Positions 10,401 to 23,100 of a stretch of DNA of 64,000 bases are shown here, piece after piece; the stretch's first letter is position 1; every line of letters starts with the position of its first letter. The stretch spans positions 558,001-622,000 of the forward strand of contig JAFCMP010000157.1 of the NCBI GenBank assembly GCA_017506865.1, in the 5' to 3' direction. This stretch comes from Tribonema minus (lineage: Eukaryota; Sar; Xanthophyceae; Tribonematales; Tribonemataceae). The notes under the pieces are model-generated. The model saw only the letters and a list, made by a program, of their open reading frames with translations, was not told the origin of the DNA and made no database searches. Position numbers and translations under genes: made by a program.

Positions 10401-13400
10401 GCAACCACGCTTCACATTGTTTTGTGGACCGTAGCGTCGGTTCGCCAGGCTGCTGGCAACACGAGTAACCCTACTCCCAGCCTCAATCCTACGCTTTGCC
10501 CTAACCCTGAGCCACTGCAGAAATGGCCAGTGAAAGTTCAACCTAATCTCAACCCAGGGCTTGCGCGCTGACCAGGCTGGTTATCATAACTTGCAAGAAG
10601 ATGATGTAGTATCAACTTCTAAACCTAATCCTGACTCCAATCCTAAACCTACCTTCCGACCTTGGTAGTAACCCTAGCCCATTGCACTGGTTGACCCTAG
10701 CCCTAAGTGCGGGTAGGCCCTAACCCTATGGCAGGGCTAGTGACCCTCATCAGTACGCATAAGCCGCAACAAGATGATCGTGGTGAAGCAAGAGGCGTGT
10801 AGCATACCACACCAACCCTATTACCAATCTATACACCCTGACCTGGTCCCACACCAACCCAATTACCAACCTATACACCCTGACCTGGTCGTAATTCTCA
10901 GTCTACATTTGGGGTACCCCCAACCCTAAGTTGTGGTTAGCCTGGCCCAAGCCTGGCCCAGTGGCTGAGGACTCACCAAGCTGGTGACCATAAGCCGCAG
11001 CAGAATGACCATGATGTAGTACGAGCCATGTCCCGTAAAGTCCCTGAAGACAGGCTCGTAGGATATCATGAAGCCCTCACGACCGATGCGTTCGCTGCCC
11101 TCTTGCACGTCTGGCGGGACGGTCCAGTAGCCCTGCCACTCATGCAAAATAAAACAAATAGGCGATGTCAGTCTGTGCAATGACTTGTGGTGTGTGCGAA
11201 ACAGCAATTATCCAGTAGCCCTGCCATTAATGCAATCAAAACAGATGGGTGGTGTCAGTCTGTGCAATGACTTGGGGTGTGTGGGAAACGGTGATTACCT
11301 GAAGTTTGGGTGAGGGTTTTGTGTCAGGGGAAATGGTAAGTCCAATAGCCTTGCCAATTCGTGTGAGTGTGAGACTCTGACATTCATGCAAGTGAGAAGA
11401 GACGAGATGTGTAGGTCTGTGCAATCACATGGAGGCAGTGATCCGCATGCTCGCGCTGAAAGTCAGAGTTGCTGCTCCTATGCATTCACGAACGCCTTGA
11501 GGTTGATGTCGGTAGGTTCATATTAGTGCTTGTGTGAATTCAAGTGAATGCAAATGGGGGGACAGTCCAGTAGCCCTGGTGTTCATGCAAGCGACAGCAG
11601 ACGGATTGAGTCAATATTTGCCATGACTTGGGGATGTTTGGGAAACAGTAATTACCTGGATTGGAGTGAGGGGTTGTGTCCGGCGAAGGTCAAGGGCCTG
11701 AACGTAAACCATGACCCTAATTGAACTCCACACCAAGCAAGTACACAATGGCAGAATCTGCATGCTGGCGCCTAGAGAAATATCGACCCCTGCAGGGGCA
11801 TGAATTTGTGAATCCCTCGCAGCCAAGCGAACAAACTGTCAGGTGTGTTGGTAGGTAAGTAGGACCGGCACGTCACCTGAGCACTGATGATCTTTCACAA
11901 CACTAACAACAGCAACATTAAGCGCCGAAACGTGAATCAAGCAGGAACAACAGCATGGTGAACCTTCCTGCAGCTACAAGCATTCTTCCATCAGCAATTG
12001 CAAGAACCCTGTCAGCAAAATCAGGGAATGTGATTACAAACTTTCTCGAACAAGTGAGCACTCGAGCGTGATGTGGTGACAGTCAGAGTCAGAGCCTGAG
12101 GCAGTGGCGGCAAGCAGCCCGACCAGATGAGATGCCAGTGCGACACTTCATCATGAAGTTGACGAGCCCACTCGTAGGGAAAAATGGACTCTGCGGAGCA
12201 GCCGCAACGGGCGTGCGTAATGGCAGGGGCCACTTGAGCATGAGGTACAAAACTACATCGGGCTGCTCATCTTGAAGTTTCAAGTGTTGACTTACCTTGT
12301 CCGCGGCCGCAAACATGGACTCCCCCGGCATGCACGCGTGCTTGAAGTGTCTGGTGGCTTTAAAAAAAACAACTTAAAGGTTAATGTGTTGACTCACCTA
12401 GTCGGCGGCTGCAAACATGGCCTCTCCCAAGATAATGTCATATAAGCATTATTGCACCAGTTCAAGCTCAAGTTCAAATGTCAGGGGGTGCAAGTTCAAG
12501 TTCAAGTGTTGACTCACCTTGTCGGCGGCCGCAAACATGGACTCTCCCGTCATGCACGCGTGCTTGACGGAGGCCAGCATGACACACAGCACGCCTCCGC
12601 CGCACCTCCCACGTGCTGCATCATCATACGGATGGTATCAGCATTAAGGGGATGGTATCAGAATTTGGCATATGAAGCAGATGCCAAGCGTAGCGCGAGA
12701 ATTTTGTTCAACAAGTGATTGTACGAGTAAGTTTGGTAGCAGTGCCGACCCGCACAAATAGAAAATAATTGACACACAGCAAGCCGCCGCCGCACCTTTC
12801 GCGCGCTGCATTATCAGAGGGATGGTATGTATGGAATGGTAGCGGCGTCATGGGGATTGTGTTGGTACTTTGAACTTTGTTTTCTCACGAAGTAGGCGTA
12901 CCAGTATGTTTAAAATGGTGGCAGTGCCCACGCGTACAAGGTACTTCTGAAGTACTTGAAGTACCAGTTATGACACACAGCACCCCCCCGCCGCACCTCC
13001 TGCGCGCTGCATCATCATAGAGATGGTATGTATGGAATGGTATCAGCGTCAGGGGATGGTATCAGCATTGGGCATGTAAACAGAGCGGCATAAAGAGAGC
13101 CAAGGGTGGTGATGGTATCAAACGATGGCATCAAAAGGTGGTATCTGTAGCAAGCAGAGACAGTGAAACAAAACACGTGAGTGCAAGAAACAACAGCAAC
13201 AAAGTGTCACGCTTCGAAGGGCATGCAGATAAGATCATCATAGGGGTGGTATGTATGGGATGGTGTCAGGTGTCAGGGGATGGTATCAGTTCTTAGCAGG
13301 TAAGGCGGAGATGGCGTAAAGTGCCATGAGTCTGCGCCGGTCGTGCGTAAGGCGAGCTTTCATCCAACAAGTACTCGTGCGAGCACATTACAACTGGTAA

Positions 13401-16042
13401 GTAGCAGTGTGCTGCAAGAGTGACCGCCAACATGCAGCTACAGCACGCCTCCCGCACACTGCATCATGGGGAATAGGCGTCTGGAATAAAATGTGGAACT
13501 TTGCGGAGAGACTTTGGGAAGGAGCAGCGCCGTACCACAACTTGAGGTTGTTGGCTTGAAGTTGGTGATTATCACAGGTCAGCAACACGAGGTACGCCTG
13601 CTGCAGCAGCCCAGTAGCTGGTAGGCAAAGCAGCAAGCATGTTTGTCAACGCAGAACACTTTTCACAACTCAGAAGTACGAACAAAAATAATATGAGTAT
13701 CAATACCTTGTGTTGCAGCGACGGCGTTTGCGGGACTGGTGTGGGCAATCGTGTTTCGCGTAATATTTCTCACTGGCAACAGGGTGTGGTGTGATACAAA
13801 CATGCATACATACACACGGTTGTGGGTGATAATACATACCCTGTGCAGCGGCGTCGGCATTCACAGGACTCGCGTTGGCGCTCGTGTCGCCTGCGCCTGC
13901 CACCAGGCTGCGCGCCTCCGCCGCGCCGGCGTGAGGCACGTAAACGATGGCACCCACACGCAATGCCTGCAAGGGAAAAACACAACCCATTTAGCAAAGT
14001 TAATGTTGTCAAAGAAGCAAGGGTCAGCCAAGCGAGAAAGCAAAATAAGCCTGGAAACTCAAGCCGAGTCAAGTGATGAGCAAGGGGAGTCACCTTTACG
14101 ACGCGCCACGCCAGCACCAACAGCAGCAGCGCCAGCAGCAGTGCCTATAAGCTCAACTACTGACTGTTGAAGGTCAAGTCAAGTCGCAAGTAGAGTTACG
14201 AGTAGAGTCACCTGCACGACGCGCCATGCCAGCACCAGCAGCAGCACCGGGAAGAGCACCAGCAGTATCGCGGCGGCGGCGACGAGAGCAGTGCAGTCCG
14301 ACGTGATGACCGATGCCTGCGCAGCGACTGCGCCCTCATATGCTATCAGGAGGAAGAGGAGCTCTACGTGCGGGAAGTGGAGCCAGAGCGAGCGCGAGCG
14401 CCGCCGCACGTGGTCGGCGGGCTTGTCCTGCTCGTCATTGAAGTAGACCTGCACAAATAGTTGAAGTTAGAGTTGCTGTGATGACGCACTTCAAAACACA
14501 AAATGACAATTTGTTTACAAGATATCAAATGCATGCGCTGTTGCAATATAGTGGCAGTGGAGCCAGAGCGAGCGTGAGCGCCGCCGCACGTGGTCTGCGG
14601 GCTTGTCCTGCTCGTCGTTGAAGTACACCTGCATGCATATGGAAAGTTGAAGTTGCTGTGATGAAACACTTTCAAGTACTTCCAAACGCCCTACATGAGG
14701 ATTGTGTGCACTGCTGCGACATAGTGGATGTGGAGCCAGAGCGAGCGCGAGCGCCATCGCACGTGGTCGGCGGGCACGTCCTGCTCGTCGTTGAAGTAGA
14801 CCTGCGCGCATGCGAACCGTAGTTGAAGTTTCTGAGGTGACGCACATGCAATCTTGTGTCAAATACTGTCTATTCCGGAGCACATAAAGCTCCAGTATTG
14901 CGGTTGAGGGAGAGTACAGTATCAGTACAGCTGCGGTACAGCAGTACACAGTCAGCGCCGACACATGCTGTCCACCGGTGTGTCCTGCTCGACGCCAAAG
15001 TACGTTCAGAATAATAAGTTGAAGCTGTGACACTGTCCATCCACGTGCCAAGTCAAACGGAGCGCTGTAAACAAACGGAGCGCTGTAACCGTTAGTGTGG
15101 CAATACTGCAGTACACATAGCATGCCAAGCTCTCAAACTTTAACTTGCTGCCAGCACAGCGCCCCCCCGCGCTTGCATTTTTGATGACAACCCCCAAACC
15201 TCATGTAGCAAACACATTGCTCATGAACTCAGAGTGAAGCTGCTGCTGCATGTATGCTGGCTGTCTCTGCATCATCAAAACATGCATACCTTGGTCATCA
15301 ATACATACGTACCTTGGTGCTCCATGGCAGCGCATCTGCCTTGGCGGAAGCCTGTGCCACGATGGTGTCTTCTATAGACTGTCCTGATGACAACTGCAAG
15401 GAAGTGAGAAACGCGGCACACAGCACAAGTGTGTTGCTTCAACAGGTGGTTGTAGTCAGTGATGCCAATCTAAACGGGCAAAGGCAACACACGCGGACCA
15501 GATCACAACATGCAGTGTGCGTCTTCGACAGTTAGTCGCAGTTGAGTGGCAGCATGGCAATGCTCAGCACACGCTGGCTGCGACAGTTATTTTGTGCAGT
15601 GCATAGTTTGGCTGCTGGTGCGTAGGCAGACATATTCACACAGGCTGCAGCAACTTGCGGCTCAATTCTCGACCCATTGCAGAAAGACAGAGGTTGTAGA
15701 ACTGAAGATCATGCATGCCAAGCATTAGCTTAACTGATCATCAAGAAACAGAGATGTAGTGCAAGCATGCACAGGGTGGGGTTATTATTGCACTTTTGAT
15801 TGGTTTCGGACATGCCAAAGTCAGTCCGAACTGCAAGAGGTCGTGATTTTGCGCAGTGGGTCAGCTTGTGATGGTCATTACTTAGTGATTAAGGTCGGTC
15901 AGCCTTCCAGGCGTGTGCTCTCTGAGTTCACGAAAGTGTGCTTGCGATACTTGCACTTACACGGCAACGATCACATGACCACCTGCTTCAAAGTTGTTGT
16001 TCACCTGCTCGTCTCACGTCCAGTTTGATGCGATATGCAGGT

Positions 16043-16078
<36 letters not shown>

Positions 16079-19000
16079 GTCACATCATGCCTGAAAGTAC
16101 GCACACTGGCGCAGCCAACGCTCCACAGCAGCAGGGCCCTGAATTCACGATTTCATGACCAACACTAAACCACACAGCGGCGGCGGAGTACACACCGCTC
16201 GCCTCTCACCACGCGCAGCTAACTCTAAGCTAACGCTAACCCTAACCTTGGCCCTCTCGCCAAACACAACGCCCCACCCTAGGGCGCGGAATGCCTACAT
16301 ACAGAATACCTACACGCGCCGTGACAAAGACTCAAAAGACTCACGTCGCAGTGCGGCGCGTGCTGTAACTGCCAGACTGCGCCGCCTCCACCGCGGCCTG
16401 CCGCTCCAGGGCGTCGCTGTAGCGCTAACCCTGACCCTAACCCTAACCCTCTTGTCTGACACAACGCTCCACCAACCGCAGCGTACCAATTCACTAGAGC
16501 TCTACGATCTTTTGATTCGCTTCCATACTTGCATGCCACAAAAGACCTGCACACCACTGTGCCGAGGTACCAACATGCGCTGTGACGAAAAGTTGAAAGG
16601 CTCACGTCGCTGTCCGGCGCGTGCTGTAACTGCCGGAACTGCGCCGCCTCTGCCGCGGCCTGCCGCTCTAGGGCGCCCCTATAGCGCTAACTCTAGCCCT
16701 AACCCTAACCCTCTCATCGGACACGCCGCCCCACCGTAGGGCGCGGAATGCCTACACAATACCTACATGCGCTGTGAGAAAGGTGAAGAAACTCACGTCG
16801 CTGTGCGGCGCGTGCTGTAACTGCCGGAACTGCGCCGCCTCCGCCGCGGCCTGCCGCTCCAGGGCGTCTCTGTAGCGCGCCCTATCCCTAACCCTAACCC
16901 TAAACCCTAAATGTATCGTCAGACACAACGTTCAGCCACGCGCAGCCTACGTAAAAGACTCACGTCGCTGTGCGGCGCATGCTGCAACTGCCGGAACTGC
17001 GCCGCCTCCGCCGCGGCCTGCCGCTCTAGGGCGTCCCTGTAGCGCGCCCTGTCCTTGGCAAGCCAGTAGCCCTCCACCGCCGACACCACCAGCACGTGAA
17101 GCGTGAAGATAGTGAGGAGGATGCCCAAGACGAGGATGGTGTTGCCAACGAAGATGCTCTCGGCGTCGCCGGCGGCGCAGCTGCAAATAGGGCAGAAGTG
17201 GAAAGGAGTGCGCAGCCAGGGTTTTGATAAGGCTGTAGTGGAAGGGAGTTACAGTTCGAAAATGGCAAAGAGGATACCCACGACCAGGATGGTGTGGCCA
17301 ATGAATATGCTCTCGGCGTCGCCGGCGGCGCAGCTGCAAATAGGGCACCACAAGCGGAAGCGAGTTCGCGGCCAGGGCGTTAACAAGGTTGTAGTGGAAG
17401 GGAGGTCATCGCCAGCAACGTGTGCTGGCCGCAAAATGCGCACCGGCGGCAATGAGGCGCCTTCACCGCCGTTGCAGCCGCGGGCGCAGGAGTGAGAACA
17501 GGGGCTCCGAGGGCGCCCGGAGCGCTGCTGCAGCTCTGCAGCAGCAGAATGCGCATTGGCGGCAGAGTGCGCACCTGCACAACTGCCTGATCCTAACCCT
17601 GAGTGGCCTGAGTGCCCTGTATGAGCACTGCGCCGCGGTAAGTGGGCAAGCGTGTGTGTAAACATACGTGCGTCAGGAATGTTCCGCGCCGCAAAGTGCA
17701 GTTCACATGCTGCATGACCAATACGCACCAAGAAGTACAAGTGGACCAGTACTATGATAGAAGGCCATACGTGTGGATCAGTATTACAATAGAAGGCCAG
17801 CATGTATGTACATCCATGTACCTGCCATGTCATGATGGTGGGTAGGTATTGCACGAGTTTTCATATAGACTACATACCTGCCGTCAGGAATGATGGAGTT
17901 CGCCGACCACCACAGGTTCGCCCAGTTGAACTTTGTTATGAATGCCGCAAACTGCAACGGCAACGCCCAGAGCAAACAGACATTTGCGAAATGCGGTCAA
18001 CCTCATGTGGATGATTAGGTATGCTCATGGGTCCACTGTGATGGGCACTTTGAGGCTGTCGACGAAACTTGCAACAGCTTTTGTTACTTAACGCTACCCT
18101 ATCCCTGCAACAGCAGCAACCACCACCAAAGTGCCACTGTTAGAACAGGGCAAATGTAGGGTATGCATGTATGTGGGGCACGACATACCTACCTATGTTC
18201 TGCGGCAGGGCGAGCGACGGACGAGCGCCAATGGCCAAGTGTCGCTGTTGCACGCAAATGCGAAAGCGCACGGCTTCGCAAGTGTGCAAGGGCCGCCAGT
18301 GGCAAATGATCACTCACAGGTGGCACTGCAGTGTACATTTGAACTTCAAACACGATACTGCAGAAAACTGCCACCACAGTGGTCACCTGGGGGCTCTGGT
18401 TGGCGTCTATGAGGCTGGTGGTGACCATGAACCGTTGTACTTCAAACATGAAGTTCTGGGCAACTGCAACAAGAGGGGCGTCACCTGGGGGCTCTGGTTG
18501 GCATCAATGACGCTGGTGGTGCCCATGAACCGTTGTACTTCAAACATGAAGTTCTGGGCAACTGCAACAAGAGGGGCGTCACCTGGGGGCTCTGGTTGGC
18601 ATCAATGAGGCTGGTGGTGACCATGAACTGCAGCTGGCCCACCATCAGGAAGCTCATGGTGCCAGCGGCTGTCGCGCCTGACGCCACCTGCGCGCATACA
18701 ATATGAGTTCAAGTGAGAAATACACTTGCAAGTGTCTATAACCTGAGTACACATTACAGTACAAACGAACTGCAGCTGGCCCACCATCAGGAAGCTCATG
18801 GTGCCCGCAGCTATGGCACCCGACGCCACCTGCGCACACACATTCGCGCATGTATACATATTAATGAATTCATGATGTCTTGCAACAATGACACTTCCAA
18901 GAGTATATACCAGAGAACGCAGCAGTGCTCACCGTAGCGCCAGCGGCCATGGAACCTGCAGTCACCACTACTTCAACAAGTGACCCTCCCATGCCAACTG

Positions 19001-20151
19001 CAACTGCGCAATTGCCCGCAAGTTGATGTTGAAACAGGCATATTAGCCCACACACGCCTAAGTAATTCAACACCCCCGCGCGCAATGAGGTTTGCAGTGC
19101 CTGGTCGGCACCCTGCGCCACGCTACAGTCTCGCCTGCTTGCACTTTACGCGAGAACGAGTACCGCAGACGCAGCAGTGCTCGCCGTAGCGCCGGCGGCC
19201 ACGGAAACCTGCTGTCGTCACAACTGCAACAAGTGACGCTCCCAAAAATTGAAGTTGAAATGGGCGACCCCACACTTGCTCTACGCAGTGTAGAGCGCCA
19301 GAAAATGCAGCAATCTCACAGTAGCGCCAGCGGCCATGGACCCGCAACTGCGCGATTTCCTGCATTTGAAGTTGTAACGGGCAGCCTACATATGTACTCT
19401 AGTCAAGGTAAAGCGCCAAGTAGAGGATGCAGCAGTGCTCACCGTAGCGCCGGCGGCCATGGAGCCCGCCGTCGCCGCCGCCGGCGCCGCCACCGACGCG
19501 GTGGCCACCGCCGCAACCAGTGACGCTCCCGTGGCGGCTGTAACCGCCACTCCCGACCTGACGCCGCTGCTGACATTGGTGAACGTCGCCGGGGCCGTGC
19601 TGGCCGGCAGTTCGCAGAGCATTGATTGGTCGATTTCTATGGCGAAGGGATCTGATTGGCCGGCGGCGGCGGCGTTGAAGAGCGCGCCGGCGGTGCTGCC
19701 GGCGACCGTGATGCGGTAGTCGGAGCCTCCGAACACATTTGAGGGCTGCAACGGGGGGGGGGGGGGGGCGGGGGGGGAGGGGTGTAAGAAAGGCTGCTGT
19801 GAGCTTCGCAACACGAGGCATATACGATGAGCAGATGGCAAATTGTCTTGTAAGACAGCGCGGGCGAGCGGTGCTGCCAGCCATGGTGATGCAGTAGTCG
19901 GAGCCTCCAAACACATTTGAGGGCTGCAATGTTTTGGGGGGGGGGGGGGGGGGGCATGTAAGAAAGGTGGCTCTGAGCAGATGACGAATCGTCTCGTAAG
20001 ACGGCGCAAGCGGGAGGTGCTGCCGGCGACAGTGATGCGGTAGTCGGAGCCTCCAAATACGTTCGAGGGCTGCAACGGGGGGGGTGCGGTGCGGGGGGGG
20101 CATGTAAGGAAGGATGCTCTGAGCAGATGACAAACTGCCTTTAAGACAGGG

Positions 20152-20186
<35 letters not shown>

Positions 20187-23100
20187 TGTAAGGAAAGTTG
20201 CTGTGAGCAGATGATAAATTGCCTTCAAGACAGCGTGCCCACGATGCTGCCGGCGACCGTAATGAAGTGTTCGGAGCCTCCAAACACAATTGAGAGCGGC
20301 CACGCAGGGGGGGGTAAGAAAGGCTGCTGTGAGCTTCGCAACATGAGGCATATTCAATAAGCAGATGGCAAATTGTCTTGTAGTACAGCGCATGTGCGGG
20401 CGGCGCCGCCGGCTACGGCGACGCGGCAGTCAGAGCCTGTGAACACATTAAGGGCTGCAACAAGGGGGGGGAGGGGGGGTTGGGGGGGTATGGGGACCAA
20501 CGCGAAGACTCTCATTGAGCTTTGCGCAATGGGCACATGTCAAAAGAGCAGACGACCAGAAATAGGAAAGCGTATTTGAGGCATGCGCTGCTCTCACAGC
20601 TGAGTCTTGCGTTTGGCAGCGCAGACAGCAATATGCAGTTCGGCCAACGATGGTCATGCGACAGGTGTGCCAACCCCCAACACAGTGCATCGTCTTCGCT
20701 GCGGGCTCCGATGGCACCGGTAATGGCATTGCTCAGGCTGTCGCAACTGCAAATGTGCAGGACACTGCCACTGATATAGTGGTATTCAACCATGTGCTCC
20801 AAATGTGGCAACAGCATGCCATCACCACTACGTATAGCTTTATCTGTGGCCTACCGTATCATCGCCGGTGGAGCCAAAAGTGTAGTAGCAGAGCTCCTTG
20901 CCGGTGGCAGCGTCCAGCGTCAGCACAAATACGTCCTGGTCCGTGCGGCCTTTTGCTGTAGCAGCGTTCAACAGCAACAAACACAACCGAAACACCACGT
21001 TAGTGTACTGGTCCGTGCGTCCCTCGTTGCAGCAGCGCTCAGCAGCAACAGCGACCGCAACAACACGTTGGTGTAGGTAGGTCCGGTATTCATATTGCGT
21101 AGGCATGGATTGGGCACAAGCCCGTCCTAGTCCGTGCGGCCTTCTGCTGCAGCAGCGCTCAACAGCAATGACAACCACGTCACGATTAGTTTAGGTAGGC
21201 ACAGTGTATCGTCATGGGTATAAGCTAATGCAGAAATCGAGATATGTACCGCCATTTTGCTGCGCAGCACTCGACGACAAAAAAACGTGTGGGGCTAACA
21301 ATGCCTTGAACACGAGTTCAGTTCCCACGGGAAGCACAAATTGGACAGTACAAAATCACTAGCTTCAGCAACCTATAAAAATAGTTGTCTTGATAGGAAT
21401 TTGTGTACAGGATGTCGTCATAAGTATCAATGAGCACCAGCGCGTCCTGTTCCGTGCGTCCATTTGCTGCAGCAGCGCTCGACAGCATCAAAACCCGCAA
21501 CACCACGTTCGTATACCGCAGGTAGGTACACTATGTCGTAACGGGTCCACTATTTGCATTTCCATTCAATGGTGTGGTACCTGTCGTAGTCCCGACGATC
21601 ACCGCGTGCCCCGAGGCAGTGCTCAGCGCCACGGCCGTAACAGCAACAGTGCTCACCCATCCTGTTGCTTCCTGCTACGAGAACCGCCGAATGCGCCAGC
21701 CACACTACTGCTCAGCAGCACCGTAGCAGCAGCAGCGCTCACCTGTTGTAGTCCTGCCGATCACCGCATGCCCCATGGCAGTGCTCAGTGCCATGGTTAG
21801 CAAACAGCAGCAGTGCTCACCTGTCATCTCTCTTCCACAACCACATGCACGTTCGCACTGCTCACCGCGGCAGCGGCAGCGGCACTGCAGCAGCGCACTC
21901 CACTCACTGGTGGTAGTCCCAACGATCACCGCGTGCCCCGAGGCAGTGCTCAGCGCCACGGCCAGCAACAGCAGCAGCGCTCACCCACCCTGTTGCTTCC
22001 TGTTACGACAACCGCCGAATGCGCCAGCCACACAACTGCTCAGAAGCGCCGTAGCAGCAGCAGCGCTCACCTGTTGTGGTCCCGACGATGGCCGCATGCC
22101 CCGTGGCAGTGCTCAGTGCCACGGTTAGCAACAGCAGCAGTGCTCACCTGTCGTCTCTCTTCCACAACCACATGCACGTTCGCACTGCTCACCGCAGCAG
22201 CGGCAGCGGCAGCGGCATTGCAGCAGCGCACTCCACTCACCGGTGGTAGTCCCGACGATCACCGCGTGCCCCGAGGCAGTGCTCAGCGCCACGGCCAGCA
22301 GCAGCAGCAGTGCTCGACAACCGCCCAATGCGCCACAGCCACATGCACATTCGCACTGCTCAACGCAGCAGCGGCAGCGGCAATGTAGCAGCAGCGCTCA
22401 CCTGTGGTAGTCCCGACGATCACGGCGTGCCCCGAGGCAGTGCTCAGCGCCACGGCGAGCGCCGCCCCCGCGCGCCCCCCCGCATACTCCCACACCGCAT
22501 CGCCCAGCTTCGCGTAGCTCAGCTTCTGCGCAAACACCCCCCCCGCATCGTACCCCGCCACCACCACCCCCCCTGCCGCAGCGTCAACCGCCATGCCTGT
22601 GGCGACGACGCCGGAACGTTCTGAGGACTGGACCTCAACGCCGGTGCTGGCAACGGTCTGGAGAACGGAGAACGATCCGCCGGCGGCGGCGGCGGCGGCG
22701 GCGGCGCCGGGGGGTGCTGATGTGCGGAGGGAGGTGATGGTGGGAGGGGTGGCTGTGGCGTCGACGTATATGGCGGTGGTGGCAGCGGTCTGCACAGCGG
22801 TGCGGGAAGAGGGAGAGGTGGCAGGACGTGCATTGTTGAGATTGGTACTTGTGTGTGCATGTGTGACATTTGTTGAGAGCAGCCTTTGAGGCTCTGTTGT
22901 GCGTGTGGAGAGATGTCACACTAACCCTAAGTGGGTGCAGTGGCAGTGGCGTCGGCAAATACGGCTGTGTTTGCGACAGCAAGTGCCACACAACGACTTG
23001 AACTTGAGCTTGATCCCACTCAAACTGCAACCACAGGGGCAACCCTACTCCAACATCTTTCACCCCACGCATCTTGGAGAAAGCAACCACCTACCCACCA

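Larger units (their letters stand above)
7830..18687 (-). other. TRP-like transmembrane domain exons
   Basis: Ten exons encode about eight hydrophobic helices. They are SFLMVGQLQFMVTTSLI (18583-18687), ILVLGILLTIFTLHVLVVSA (16964-17180), VELLFLLIAYEGAVAA and ILLVLFPVLLLVLAWRVV (14212-14448), YYIMVILLRLMVTSL (10977-11132), then ALVNSAVVATAVLCAIYGAN, LLVNIACLGLMIGGA and ILYGAYLILQLFSM (9637-9897), and IVLVLPVYLDTVLVLVGRM (7830-8002). Exon 17878-17951 (FAAFITKFNWANLWW) joins SCAAGD in the next exon, like the Phe/Trp-rich pre-helix loop of TRP/Flc proteins. The FMISYEPVFRDF segment before a YYIMVILLR helix matches the YGxLxxDY segment of that family. Confidence 0.6.

Noticed and set aside
16043-16080. 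True telomere or chromosome end
   Set aside because: The tract is short and has gene exons on both sides; many similar tracts occur across the window, so it is interstitial.
17400-17590. Cys-rich minus open frame (CRRCAFCG) as an extra exon of the TRP-like gene
   Set aside because: It has no acceptable donor, and the flanking exons join in phase without it (DG-S-CAAGD).
20640-20760. Possible exon (minus) after a TTTGCAG acceptor
   Set aside because: Its frame does not connect to the flanking phase-0 exons, which join directly, and there is no propeller motif.
21580-22300. CRISPR-like or minisatellite array
   Set aside because: The repeats are diverged copies of the adjacent exon's 3' edge in a eukaryotic intron, without regular unique spacers.
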